A DNA stretch of 64,000 nucleotides, taken from assembly GCA_046350635.1 (NCBI GenBank), contig JAXLZY010000001.1, positions 62,001 through 126,000 on the forward strand, written 5' to 3'. Below the pieces are notes generated by a model. That model was given only the letters and a program-made list of their open reading frames with translations, searched no databases and was not told the origin of the DNA. Shown here one piece after another: positions 49,378 to 58,188 of this stretch (the first letter of the stretch is position 1; every line of letters starts with the position of its first letter). The DNA comes from CAZMHJ01 sp046350635 (GTDB lineage Bacteria; Patescibacteriota; Saccharimonadia; Saccharimonadales; CAIOMD01). A program made the position numbers and the translations under genes.

Positions 49378-50209
49378 GAAGCGTCCTCCTCATTGCACGA
49401 GCCACCACTCGGTACTTAGTTGGTTTTACCTTCTTATCAAACACTACATAGGGGTTTTTCGCAAGCTGTTCGGCAGTCCAGTTATACATATCAACTGCCG
49501 TACGTAGTGCAACACGTTGCTTACGCGGTATGGCCTTAAAACCATTATTAGCCTTGGCCTGCCACTCGTGATAATACGCAAGTTGTGCTTCTATAAATTC
49601 GCGGTACGCGGCTGGATGTTTGTGGGCTTCGGCTTCGGTTAACCGTGGTAATCCGTATTTTTTTAGTTCCGATTTAGGAAAATAACAGCGCTCTAGCTTT
49701 ATATCTTCGGCGATGTCACGTAAAAAATTAATATATTGCATCGCCCTACCCTGCAATTTTGCAAATTCGTATGCTGATTCGGGCACACCAATAATCTTTG
49801 CCATCATAAGCCCGATAACCTCTGCGGATCCATAAATATATTCGAGCGTGTCGTCGAGTGTTTTATATGTTTTGCCCGCAATATCCATGCGCATTGATGC
49901 CAAAAAAGCATCTACCCAGGCAGTATCAAAGTCGTATTTACGAACAACATCGTCCATATTCTGACAGACCTGATAAATGGTATCATTCTGCTTTTTGGCT
50001 ACCTTTTTACCCGATACAAATTTGTGCCAGGTTTTTTCGAGCTGATTAAAGCTTTGGATATCAGCAGGCACGGTATCGACAAAATCATCTGCTACGCGCA
50101 CAAAACTATAAAGCTTATAGACATCTTGACGCGTACGTGGCGGAAAAAACTTACTACTCCAGTAGTATGTGGTACTGCCCTGTTTAAATATGGTTTCTTC
50201 GCTCTTCAT
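49370..50209 (-). CDS. crtB: Phytoene synthase
   Basis: CrtB condenses two GGPP to phytoene, the first committed step to C40 carotenoids. Both Asp-rich motifs are present: VADDFVD (D41-D45) and RDIAEDIKLERCYFP (about 164-178). The start (TYYWSSKFFPPRTRQDVYKLY) and length (279 aa) are normal. Squalene synthase-like enzymes share the fold, but the neighbours crtI, crtE and the cyclase settle the role. It overlaps crtI by 26 nt and the cyclase by 8 nt, so translation is coupled. Confidence 0.95.
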   Translation of the reverse strand: MKSEETIFKQGSTTYYWSSKFFPPRTRQDVYKLYSFVRVADDFVDTVPADIQSFNQLEKTWHKFVSGKKVAKKQNDTIYQVCQNMDDVVRKYDFDTAWVDAFLASMRMDIAGKTYKTLDDTLEYIYGSAEVIGLMMAKIIGVPESAYEFAKLQGRAMQYINFLRDIAEDIKLERCYFPKSELKKYGLPRLTEAEAHKHPAAYREFIEAQLAYYHEWQAKANNGFKAIPRKQRVALRTAVDMYNWTAEQLAKNPYVVFDKKVKPTKYRVVARAMRRTLRA

Positions 50210-51677
50210 GCTCGATAGTATTGTTAACTAAGTTTGCGACCACCTTACCAGAAAGCACCACAATTGGCACACCAGTACCTGGGTTCGTATATTGCCCTAC
50301 ATAAAAGAGGTTTTGCACTTTACTACTTTGCATGCGAGGCCGTAAAACTGCAGTTTGCGTAAGGGTGTGTGCTAACCCAAATGCATTACCTTTATAAGCA
50401 TTAAAGGTGTCTTCAAAATACTCAATATCGCGAACTTGTTTAACGGTAATGTCTTTGGCGAACGATACGCCTAAACGTGCTTCCATGCGTGCGATAACAG
50501 AATCTACCAGTTCTTTACGGTGCGCATCATCAACTTTTACGCCACTCGCAATTGGTACCAATATAACAATGTTTTCTTTATTTTTTGGCGCCACACTCGG
50601 GTCGGTTTTACTGGGTGTGCCAACATAAAAGAGCGGCCGTGACACCCAACCCTTTTCTTTAAATACTTGGTTGAAATGCCCATGCCAATCAGCGTCAAAG
50701 AACATGGTGTGATGCAATAGCCCAGGCACCTGTTTTTTAACACCAAGATAAATAAGTAAGCTCGATGGCGACATGGTTTTACGGCGCCAGTAGCGCTCGT
50801 GATAGGCACGGTGGCGTTCGTCGAGCAGTTTTGTTTCGGTATGATGATAGTCCGCATTGGCAATGACAATATCTGCCGGTATGTAATCTTCGCCAACAAA
50901 CACACCAAGCGTACGCTTGCCTTTGGTAACGATTTTTGTAACTTCTGCATTATATTTAAACTTTGCGCCTTGTTTTTTGGCGAGCTTTTCAAACGCTTTA
51001 ACAACAGCGCCAAAACCACCCATTGGGTACCAAATGCCCAAGTTTAAATCGACGTGTGACAACAAGCTGTAGACGGCAGGAATGTTTTCGGGACTACCGC
51101 CCATAAAGACAACCATAAATTCGAGAATCTTTTGAAGCTCTGGATCTTTAACGGCCTGCTTAATACGATTGTGGTACGAATTAAGCAACATTGGGTTGCT
51201 GACAAGCTGAACTGCCTTAGGATTTAATAAGTCTTTGGGCTTTGTGTAATCTTTTTCGAGCAAGTGTTTGCGAACGGTGTTGTACTCTTTTTCGGTTTTA
51301 ACCAGCAGTTTTTTAATCTTTTCGGCCGAACCTGGTTCAATTTGATCAAACAGCGCCAAGCCACCTTCGTCGGTTGATTTAACATCGTGATGAGTGGCTG
51401 TATTATAAACACGATACGACGGAGAGAGTTTTTTTAGTTCGTAATAATCACTCGTTTTTTTGCCAAAGTCAGCAAAAAAATCATCAAATACGTCGGGCAT
51501 CATGTACCAACTTGGCCCAAGGTCAAAAGTAAAACCCTTTTCTTTGGCAATCATGGCACGGCCACCCGGTTGATTATTTTTTTCGAGCACGAGCACTTCG
51601 TGCCCATCGCGGGCCAAATATGCAGCTGCGCTTAGACCGCCAAAACCAGCACCGATTATTACAATCTTCTTTTTCAA
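50184..51677 (-). CDS. crtI: Phytoene desaturase
   Basis: CrtI introduces double bonds into phytoene, giving lycopene when four steps are made. The FAD-binding Rossmann motif is at the start (IVIIGAGFGGLSAAAYLARDG) and the C-terminal signature FYVGQYTNPGTGVPIVVLSGK is complete. The 497 aa fit the bacterial CrtI family. The number of desaturation steps cannot be read directly, but the cyclase downstream implies lycopene. It follows crtE by 13 nt, with no gap for a promoter, so the crt genes should be co-transcribed. Confidence 0.95.
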   Translation of the reverse strand: MKKKIVIIGAGFGGLSAAAYLARDGHEVLVLEKNNQPGGRAMIAKEKGFTFDLGPSWYMMPDVFDDFFADFGKKTSDYYELKKLSPSYRVYNTATHHDVKSTDEGGLALFDQIEPGSAEKIKKLLVKTEKEYNTVRKHLLEKDYTKPKDLLNPKAVQLVSNPMLLNSYHNRIKQAVKDPELQKILEFMVVFMGGSPENIPAVYSLLSHVDLNLGIWYPMGGFGAVVKAFEKLAKKQGAKFKYNAEVTKIVTKGKRTLGVFVGEDYIPADIVIANADYHHTETKLLDERHRAYHERYWRRKTMSPSSLLIYLGVKKQVPGLLHHTMFFDADWHGHFNQVFKEKGWVSRPLFYVGTPSKTDPSVAPKNKENIVILVPIASGVKVDDAHRKELVDSVIARMEARLGVSFAKDITVKQVRDIEYFEDTFNAYKGNAFGLAHTLTQTAVLRPRMQSSKVQNLFYVGQYTNPGTGVPIVVLSGKVVANLVNNTIEHEERRNHI

Positions 51678-51690
51678 CCGCGTTTCCTAA

Positions 51691-52803
51691 CTATGCTTTA
51701 CGTTCTGCTATATATTGTACGAGGTCTTGTAAAAACTGTTGAGACCTTTTTGGCCAGTTTGTATTTTTTACGATAACTTTTTCGGCCGCTTCGGCTGATT
51801 CGTGCGCCTGTTGCTTGGCGTAGGCGAGTGCCCCACTGTCAACTAGTATCTGTTTACATTGTTTAAATTCCGCCATCGTAAGATTTTGCTTACCAAGACA
51901 TTGGTTCAAAAACATGGCATCCGCCTTGGGGGCATTGCTAATGGCATAGACCGACAATGTCGTACGCTTACCTTCGCGAATATCATCCATACTGCTCTTG
52001 CCGCTAACAGACTCATCACCAAATACACCAATAACATCATCGGCAATTTGGAATGCTCGGCCAGCGTACAACCCATATTCAGCAAGTTCGGTTAAATCGG
52101 ATTCATTTGCACCAGCTAAAATGGCGCCAAGTTGTAGCGGGTTAATGAACGTGTAGTAAGCCGTTTTCCATTCGAGTACATTGTTAACATCTTCTTGGCC
52201 AACACAGGCAACAACTTCGTTAAAAATATCAAGCGTTTGGCCGTGAGCAGTTGCAATAAAGCAACGGTTAACGTTATCGATTGCCCTTATTTTGAGCTCT
52301 GCAGGCGCATCAAGGTTTGCCAAAATATTCATCGCATAGTGCTGGGCAATCAAGAATGCATTTATAGCTATTGATTCACCAAAGTGCTGGGCATCACCAC
52401 TTAGATAATTTTGCTCGTGGTATTCCTTTAATATGATGTGCGCAGTTTTGCCACCACGACGTGAATGTGACCTGTCTTGTATATCATCAGCAATCAAAAT
52501 ATACGTATTTAAGATTTCGAGCGCGCTGGCTGCCGCTGTAATCATTTTAGTATTGGTACCACCAAACATTTCGTAGGCCGCAATTGCGAGTGAACCACGG
52601 ATGCGCTTACCCCCACGGCTTAACACATCGGTAAATGCCTTCACCGCTTCAAGTGGGTAACCACCAAATTGCTCAGAAGTATGAGATTCGAGTTCTTGTA
52701 CATACTCAGTAATAGCAGTATCGATATGTGCGCGATACTGCGCAAGCGCAGTCGTAAAATCAGTGGTATCTAAATTACTTAACTTTGTTAAGTTTTTTGC
52801 CAT
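51691..52803 (-). CDS. crtE: Geranylgeranyl diphosphate synthase-type polyprenyl synthase
   Basis: This enzyme builds GGPP from IPP and allylic diphosphates. The two Asp-rich motifs are there: ADDIQD (about 105-110) and FQIADDVIGVFGDES (about 251-265), with GGKRIRG near residue 65. The chain length of the product (C15, C20 or longer) depends on residues before the first motif (LEILNTYILIADD); with crtB next to it, GGPP is the sensible product. A Shine-Dalgarno (TAAGG) precedes the ATG. It lies 23 nt after the kinase-like gene, with no clear independent promoter. Confidence 0.92.
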   Translation of the reverse strand: MAKNLTKLSNLDTTDFTTALAQYRAHIDTAITEYVQELESHTSEQFGGYPLEAVKAFTDVLSRGGKRIRGSLAIAAYEMFGGTNTKMITAAASALEILNTYILIADDIQDRSHSRRGGKTAHIILKEYHEQNYLSGDAQHFGESIAINAFLIAQHYAMNILANLDAPAELKIRAIDNVNRCFIATAHGQTLDIFNEVVACVGQEDVNNVLEWKTAYYTFINPLQLGAILAGANESDLTELAEYGLYAGRAFQIADDVIGVFGDESVSGKSSMDDIREGKRTTLSVYAISNAPKADAMFLNQCLGKQNLTMAEFKQCKQILVDSGALAYAKQQAHESAEAAEKVIVKNTNWPKRSQQFLQDLVQYIAERKA

Positions 52804-52826
52804 GAGTATACCTTACTTATTTTTGC

Positions 52827-53384
52827 CTACGAAAACAAGACACTATCGGCTTGTTTCAAGAACGCTTCTGGTTCTTTGTCGTTTACGAGTTTTACGTCGG
52901 CAATCTTTTCAATTTCGAGCAAGTTAAAATCCGCGTCAGTTGAACCACTTGAAAGTTCGGCTTCTTCGCGCTGTCTGAATTCTTCTAACGAGAGCGTTGC
53001 TTCGCCATCACGGGCTCGCCCTATCATGCGCTGGTGTCGAATTTCGATTGGTGCATCTATAAATACGAGTGTCCCACCCTGCTCTTTAATTGCTTTGGCT
53101 TCGCCAAGGCTACGCAAACCAATAATTGAACAGCCTGGGTAGTTACGGATACTGTTGTGGTACCTATCGAGTGCACGCTCTACGAGTACTCCGCCACCAT
53201 ATTTATGACGTAATTCATCTGCTACTTCTTGCAAAATAGGGCGCTCGACTGAACCGCGCTCAACTTGCGCAATCTCGCGCACGATATCACCGGTATTAAC
53301 ACCCATAAACCCGTACGTATCACTGAGATGCTTTGCGAGCGTATCTTTACCGCTGCTAAATGAACCCGAAATACCTATAATCAT
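52827..53384 (-). CDS. P-loop kinase-like protein (dephospho-CoA/adenylate kinase type)
   Basis: A Walker A (GISGSFSSGKDTLA, residues 4-17) opens the protein; the NMP-kinase features NTGDIVREI and FIDAPIEIRHQRMIGRARDGE follow. The fold is that of CoaE or of adenylate-kinase-like AAA proteins; the lid region is short. The 185 aa fit a small-molecule kinase. Substrate uncertain. It lies between rpoD (9 nt, Shine-Dalgarno GGGGAG inside the gap) and crtE, so the carotenoid genes appear to be on the same transcript as the primary sigma factor. Confidence 0.8.
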   Translation of the reverse strand: MIIGISGSFSSGKDTLAKHLSDTYGFMGVNTGDIVREIAQVERGSVERPILQEVADELRHKYGGGVLVERALDRYHNSIRNYPGCSIIGLRSLGEAKAIKEQGGTLVFIDAPIEIRHQRMIGRARDGEATLSLEEFRQREEAELSSGSTDADFNLLEIEKIADVKLVNDKEPEAFLKQADSVLFS

Positions 53385-53393
53385 TACGCTCCC

Positions 53394-54503
53394 CTACCGA
53401 ATGTAATCTAATAGTTTTTTGCTGTCTTTGTGCTTGCGAAGTTTAGCAAGCGCCTTAGCTTCGATCTGGCGAATACGCTCGCGCGTAACGCTAAACTCTT
53501 GGCCAACTTCTTCGAGCGTGTGGCTTTTGCCGTCTTCTAAGCCAAAACGAAGGCGAATAATTTTTTGTTCGCGTTCGCTTAATGACCCTAGTAAGTCTTT
53601 TACCTGCTCTTTAAGAAGCTGATTTGTAGCCGATTCTTCGGGAGTAATGGTATCTTCGTCTTCAACAAAATCACCAAGTACGCTGTCTTCTTCGTCGTCG
53701 CGCACACTCTGATCTAGGCTATGAATATCCTGTTTAATCTTCATAATGTGCTCAACCTTCTCGACTTCGATGTCCATTTCTTTGGCAATCTCTTCGTTAG
53801 TTGGTTCACGATTAAGTTCTTGCGTTAATCGACGCTGGGTTCTGAGCAATTTATTTATAGTTTCAACCATGTGGACCGGGATACGAATTGTACGTGCCTG
53901 GTCGGCGATTGCACGGGTAATTGCCTGGCGAATCCACCATGTTGCATAGGTACTGAACTTAAAGCCCTTGTCTGGGTCGAACTTTTCTACCGCGCGCAGT
54001 AAGCCAGTGTTACCTTCTTGGATAAGATCTAAAAGATCAAGGCCACGTCCTACATATCGTTTAGCAATAGAAACAACCAAGCGCATATTAGCTTCGGCCA
54101 TTTTATCTTTGGCACGCTTGTCACCCGCTACTACCTTGTGCGCTAAATCAAGTTCTTCTTCTGCACTTAATAAAGGAATTTTACCGATTTCTCGCAAGTA
54201 AAGCCGAACCGAGTCATCGGCAACATCATCAAGATATGCACTTTGATCGATAAAAATTTCTTCTTCGTCTTCGGCAGCCCATTCGTCACTAAAATCTTCT
54301 ACCGCTGGTTCTTCTTGCGCGATAAGTTCAACACTTGCTTCTGTTAATTCTGCGTAAAGTGCATCAAGAATATCCAGATTTTCTGGCGTATCAGGTATCG
54401 CCTTAAAAATCACTTTTTGTTCTATACGTCCATCTTTTTTTGCTTGTTCTACAAGCTTAGCCTTAGCCGCTTGTAAATCGACTACTTGTTCATCGTCTGC
54501 CAC
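53394..54503 (-). CDS. rpoD: Primary RNA polymerase sigma factor
   Basis: The 369-aa protein has region 1.2 (DDSVRLYLREIGKIPLLSAEEE), region 2 (KRYVGRGLDLLDLIQEGNTGL and FSTYATWWIRQAITRAI), region 3, and region 4 (GLEDGKSHTLEEVGQEFSVTRERIRQIE). It should recognise the TTGACA-TATAAT promoters seen in the window. The acidic N-terminal 90 residues are a reduced region 1.1. GTG start with Shine-Dalgarno AAAGGA, 6 nt after dnaG: the classic dnaG-rpoD pair. WhiB proteins contact region 4 of this factor in Actinobacteria. Confidence 0.97.
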   Translation of the reverse strand: MADDEQVVDLQAAKAKLVEQAKKDGRIEQKVIFKAIPDTPENLDILDALYAELTEASVELIAQEEPAVEDFSDEWAAEDEEEIFIDQSAYLDDVADDSVRLYLREIGKIPLLSAEEELDLAHKVVAGDKRAKDKMAEANMRLVVSIAKRYVGRGLDLLDLIQEGNTGLLRAVEKFDPDKGFKFSTYATWWIRQAITRAIADQARTIRIPVHMVETINKLLRTQRRLTQELNREPTNEEIAKEMDIEVEKVEHIMKIKQDIHSLDQSVRDDEEDSVLGDFVEDEDTITPEESATNQLLKEQVKDLLGSLSEREQKIIRLRFGLEDGKSHTLEEVGQEFSVTRERIRQIEAKALAKLRKHKDSKKLLDYIR

Positions 54504-54509
54504 GAGTGT

Positions 54510-56255
54510 CTAATCCTTTCTTAATAAGCCATTGAATTGATCGAGTAGTTCTGCAACCAAAGCCTCATCACCTGCTGCTTCGGCGGCACGAATTGCCTCT
54601 GTTAATTCTTGTTTTTGTTCTTTTTGATATTTTGTTGTTAGTTTGGTGATTAAATCCTTAAGCTCCCTCAGCCGCTCGTTGGCGTCAAAACTGTTATAGA
54701 GCTCTTCTGCTTTGAATAATAGTATTTTGACATAGTCTTCGACATCTTTCAAATCTTCAGGTATTTCTTCACCGAGTGATGTATGCGGATTTTGCTCGAC
54801 GTACTCGTATACGCGTTGGCGTTCTGGCGTACTAAAGATAAGTCGTTGGCTTTCGGTTTCGAGTAAACGTCGTGTGATTGGATAGGCAACTAAAAGGCTT
54901 AATAGTTGGTCTTCATACATATGTGGGTCAGTACCAACATGCTCTACGGTATGAGTTTTTGTCCGCTTAATTGGCGAATGGCCTTCACCCTTAACCTGGG
55001 CAAGCTTACTACGCATTGCAGCTTCGCTTACTTCTGTTAAGTTGGCTAGTTCAAGTAGGTAATGATCTTGTTCTACGCTGTCTTCAAGCCGTGCAATGGT
55101 TTGTAAAAGAACATCAGAAAAGGCTCGTTTGCCGTGCGCGGTCGTAATATCATACATTGCCGCATAGCGCTCGACGAGCCAATCAAGTGCGTACTGCGGG
55201 TTGTGCATGGCTTCTTCCCATGCGGCTGGGTTCTTTTTTATTAATTCATCAGGGTCTTTTCCTTCTGGGATGGTAATAATCGATAGTTTTACACCTGCAC
55301 CCTGCGCAACGCTAATAGCACGTTCTGCCGCTGCTATACCTGCGCGGTCTTGGTCGAAGCTAAGGCGTAAATCGTCGGTAAATCGCTGTAAGGCTTTTAA
55401 GTGGTAGGGTGTGATTGCGGTACCAGCAGTGGCGACAACATTGGCATAACCTGCCTGGTGACTGGCGATAACATCCAAGTTACCTTCGACAATTACCGCA
55501 AAGTCAGCCCGACGAATAGCATCTTTGGCAAGGTGCAAGCCAAACACATGACGGCTCTTATCGTACAGCAGGGTCTGGGGCGTATTTATATATTTTGGCG
55601 CGTTTGGATCGTCTTCTAGAATACGAGCAGTAAAGCCAATGGTTGCGCCCTGTGCGTCGGCCAGTGGAATCATGATTCGCCCACGAAACATATCGCCCGC
55701 TCCACGGTAACGTTGTGCGGATAAACCGGCGAGTTTTATAGTTGTTTCGTCGTGGCCACGTTTTTTCAAAAAATCCATAAGTGCAGTGCCATTATTGGGA
55801 GCATACCCAATTTTGAAATCGGCGAGCGTTTGCTTATTAAACTTTCGTTTACCTATAACGTAGTCGAGCGCATCACTATTTTTCAAAAGAGTCTGCTGAT
55901 AGTACTTGGTAGCCAGTTCGAGAACTTCGAGCGCTTTGTCTTTTTGCTGTCGTGCACGACCATCACCTTTTTGATAGAGACTTAAATCAACGCCTGCTTT
56001 ACGCGCTAAAATTTCAAGAGCACCCTTAAAATCGACACCCTCCATCTCCATAACAAAGCCAAACATGTTACCGCCCTTGCCACTACTAAAATCGTGCCAT
56101 ATCTGCTTTTCGGGACTCACCATAAAACTTGGTGATCGTTCCGAATTAAACGGCGATAAACCTTTAAAATTACGCCCAGCACGTTTCAGCTCGACATAGT
56201 CGCCTACAACATCCTCGATTGAAAGTCGATTCTTAATATCCTCAACAGCATCCAT
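54510..56255 (-). CDS. dnaG: DNA primase with degenerate zinc-binding domain
   Basis: DnaG makes RNA primers. After MDAVEDIKNRLSIEDVVGDYVEL the zinc-binding domain keeps its shape (GLSPFNSERSPSFMVSPEKQ and HDFSSGKGG) but all four ligands of the usual CPFH...CFGCG set are replaced: S34, N37, D55, S58. The TOPRIM catalytic core (VIVEGNLDVIASHQAG, and later SFDQDRAG) and helicase-binding tail are normal. The ATG at 56255 gives the normal N-terminus; TACAAT (56266-56271) lies 10 nt upstream. So the primase is probably active but zinc-free at this site. First gene of a row reaching the crt genes. Confidence 0.94.
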   Translation of the reverse strand: MDAVEDIKNRLSIEDVVGDYVELKRAGRNFKGLSPFNSERSPSFMVSPEKQIWHDFSSGKGGNMFGFVMEMEGVDFKGALEILARKAGVDLSLYQKGDGRARQQKDKALEVLELATKYYQQTLLKNSDALDYVIGKRKFNKQTLADFKIGYAPNNGTALMDFLKKRGHDETTIKLAGLSAQRYRGAGDMFRGRIMIPLADAQGATIGFTARILEDDPNAPKYINTPQTLLYDKSRHVFGLHLAKDAIRRADFAVIVEGNLDVIASHQAGYANVVATAGTAITPYHLKALQRFTDDLRLSFDQDRAGIAAAERAISVAQGAGVKLSIITIPEGKDPDELIKKNPAAWEEAMHNPQYALDWLVERYAAMYDITTAHGKRAFSDVLLQTIARLEDSVEQDHYLLELANLTEVSEAAMRSKLAQVKGEGHSPIKRTKTHTVEHVGTDPHMYEDQLLSLLVAYPITRRLLETESQRLIFSTPERQRVYEYVEQNPHTSLGEEIPEDLKDVEDYVKILLFKAEELYNSFDANERLRELKDLITKLTTKYQKEQKQELTEAIRAAEAAGDEALVAELLDQFNGLLRKD

Positions 56256-56265
56256 AACTACTGTC

Positions 56266-56301
56266 ATTGTACACGTAATACCTATAAACAAGCACAAGCG
56301 C
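56266..56301 (-). promoter_or_regulatory. dnaG promoter with AAGCAC-AAGCGC repeat
   Basis: On the minus strand TACAAT (56266-56271) with TGCTTG 17 nt upstream (56289-56294). The direct repeat AAGCACAAGCGC (56290-56301, plus strand) covers the -35, as in three other promoters. Confidence 0.45.
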
Positions 56302-56344
56302 TAGCCTAGAGTTCATAAATTAGTTATGCTTATAATAAGAAGTT

Positions 56345-56938
56345 ATGCCTCCAAATCAACAAAATCCATACGATTTCATCATGAACCCCGGCCAAAAAAA
56401 GCGTGGTATTGGGTTGAATGGTGGTTCGCAAAAAGCCCGAATACTACAAGTTGCTATTATTGCCATCATTGTCTTGGTGGTCGGTGGCATCGTTCTAATG
56501 CTCATCAATAGTGGCAAAAGTAGTGCGACCGATTCATACCTTAGTTTGGCGGCTTCGCAACAAGACATAATCGAAATAACGAAGCTCGGAAGCGTAAATG
56601 TACGCGATCAACAATTACTTACAAAAAATGCTTCTGTATCCTTGGTTGTTGCAAGCCAAAATAACCAAATTATTGCGCTCTTAAAGGCGAACGGAATTAA
56701 AAACCCATCAAAGCAAATAGCCGCCTTACAAGTAAAATCATATTCTAAGGTATTAAGTGACGCTCAACAGAATGGCAATTACGACACAACGTTTTCAACC
56801 CTGCTCGCAAACAGAGTTGATGAATACCGAACAAAGTTACAGGCTGCGTATGCTAATGCTTCTTCGGCAAAAATTAAAAAACAGTTTTCTGACGATTTTC
56901 AGCAATTAGAAATCCTGTATCCTACTACTACGCAATAA
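56345..56938 (+). CDS. Membrane-anchored hypothetical protein (197 aa)
   Basis: A 33-residue Pro/Gln/Gly-rich cytoplasmic start (MPPNQQNPYDFIMNPGQ) is followed by one membrane helix (about 36-58, VAIIAIIVLVVGGIVLMLI) and an extracytoplasmic helical domain of 140 residues (AASQQDIIEITKL, VASQNNQIIALL). No catalytic motif or family that I recognise. TATAAT (56331-56336) ends 8 nt before the ATG, so it is leaderless. It is divergent from dnaG and ends 3 nt before the MmcQ gene on the other strand. Confidence 0.65.
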   Translation: MPPNQQNPYDFIMNPGQKKRGIGLNGGSQKARILQVAIIAIIVLVVGGIVLMLINSGKSSATDSYLSLAASQQDIIEITKLGSVNVRDQQLLTKNASVSLVVASQNNQIIALLKANGIKNPSKQIAALQVKSYSKVLSDAQQNGNYDTTFSTLLANRVDEYRTKLQAAYANASSAKIKKQFSDDFQQLEILYPTTTQ

Positions 56939-56941
56939 TAC

Positions 56942-57262
56942 TTATTGTTCGGTAACTAAAATGTAACTATGACGGATAAGGTCTTGGACCTCTTCCCATG
57001 GTAGCTGGCCACTTAAAATAAGTGTGTTCCAGTGCTTTTTATTTAAATGATAGCCTGGCAGCACTGTTTCATACTTTTCGCGCAAAAGCGTAGCGAGTTG
57101 TGGGTCGCACTTTAAACTAAGACGTACGGGGTCACTTCCTTCGGCAATGAGCGCGAACATCTTGTCATTTGCCTTATAGACAGCGACATCCTTACCAAAA
57201 GGATACTCAAGCTTGGCATTTGGCATTGATAAGATGTATTCTTCTACTGTTTTGTGGTCCAT
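56942..57262 (-). CDS. MmcQ/YjbR-family protein
   Basis: YjbR-like proteins are small double-wing domains of unknown exact function, perhaps DNA- or nucleotide-binding. The 106 aa show the pattern LEYPFGKDVAVYKANDKMFALI, VRLSLKCDPQLATLLRE and LPGYHLNKKHWNTLIL that marks the family. It is translationally coupled to orn through a TAATG junction, so it is probably made along with the oligoribonuclease. Confidence 0.87.
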   Translation of the reverse strand: MDHKTVEEYILSMPNAKLEYPFGKDVAVYKANDKMFALIAEGSDPVRLSLKCDPQLATLLREKYETVLPGYHLNKKHWNTLILSGQLPWEEVQDLIRHSYILVTEQ

Positions 57263-57798
57263 TATCGTTCCTCGAGCCGTAAATAAAATTTTAATTCAGC
57301 AATTGATTCTTCGATATCGTCGAGCGCACGGTGCGTCTCTTTTTTGGTAAAAATACGGTGGTATTTACCCTGCATAATAATTTTATAGCTGCTTACATCG
57401 AGCATCCGATAGTGCAACAACGCCTCGACGTCGGGCCACCATTTGCGTATAAAACGCCTGTCTTGATGGATGCTATTGCCCGCTAGTACCGCCGGCTCAT
57501 CAAAGTGTTTTGCAATAAATTTCGCAAAATCGGTTGCGACTTTTTGTTCACTCGGTGCACTGGCTACTCTTGTAATGAGTCCACTTGCATTATGCGTATC
57601 ACGCGCCCATTCGTTCATACCCGCAAGCACGGATACATCTTGATGGATGGCGCTTTCGAAACGACCGAGTTCATTAAAATCAAAATCAGTAACTATAGCC
57701 GCTATCTCTAAAATGCGGTCGGTGTCTGGTTCGAGCCCTGTCATTTCAAGGTCTACCCAGAGTAGTTTGGTCGCTACGTCGTGCTTGATATCAGCCAT
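57262..57798 (-). CDS. orn: Oligoribonuclease
   Basis: Orn is a DEDDh exonuclease that degrades 2-5 nt RNA, including pGpG. The first motif reads LLWVDLEMTGLEPDTDRILEI, and later LAGNSIHQDRRFIRK and KKETHRALDDIEESI supply the other Asp/His residues. The 178 aa are normal. ATG at 57798 with TATAAT (57808-57813) 9 nt upstream: near-leaderless, with no clear Shine-Dalgarno. With RNase J and PNPase it completes an RNA decay set in this window. In organisms with few RNases, Orn is often essential. Confidence 0.95.
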   Translation of the reverse strand: MADIKHDVATKLLWVDLEMTGLEPDTDRILEIAAIVTDFDFNELGRFESAIHQDVSVLAGMNEWARDTHNASGLITRVASAPSEQKVATDFAKFIAKHFDEPAVLAGNSIHQDRRFIRKWWPDVEALLHYRMLDVSSYKIIMQGKYHRIFTKKETHRALDDIEESIAELKFYLRLEER

Positions 57799-57816
57799 AC
57801 CCGAACGATTATACAA

Positions 57817-58188
57817 TTATTTATTCGCCCACGCGACAACTGGGGCAGCTTCGTCTGGAGTACAGCTAATAATTATGCGCTTAAATTTTTGTTGATTGGT
57901 TTCTATATACAGTACGTTGTGCACAAAAGGCTCTACCCAACCATGTGGGTTTGTGAGATATAAAAAGTCCCAGCCTTCTTCTGTCCAAAAACTACCTGCA
58001 ATTAATTTACCAGGCATGCCGGTACCGGGTAGACGTACTTCCCATTTACGCCAGTTCGCAAACGTATCACGATATTCAAGCAATTGGATATCTTTTTTTG
58101 CGACTTCTATTTTTGCCCTCAGGGCCCATATCTGCTCGCGGCCATGAAGTTCAATCAATAAAAGTCTTGGTGTTGTGATGAATTGCAT
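57817..58188 (-). CDS. Hypothetical protein (123 aa)
   Basis: A small soluble protein with a long basic helix (AKIEVAKKDIQLLEYRDTF) and an aromatic sheet-like second half (FWTEEGWDFLYLTNPHGWVEPF). No motif is recognised. It begins at 58188, directly behind msrB's stop at 58189, and probably shares its message. Function unknown. The Trp-rich second half could hold a small ligand, but that is only an impression. Confidence 0.6.
   Translation of the reverse strand: MQFITTPRLLLIELHGREQIWALRAKIEVAKKDIQLLEYRDTFANWRKWEVRLPGTGMPGKLIAGSFWTEEGWDFLYLTNPHGWVEPFVHNVLYIETNQQKFKRIIISCTPDEAAPVVAWANK

Noticed and set aside
50537..51019. 160-codon frame within crtI on the same strand
   Set aside because: Same strand but a different frame from a complete, conserved CrtI; no independent signals.
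52804..52826. TATACT just before crtE as a separate crt promoter
   Set aside because: It ends one base before the ATG, so transcription would start inside the gene; it more likely overlaps the Shine-Dalgarno spacer by chance.
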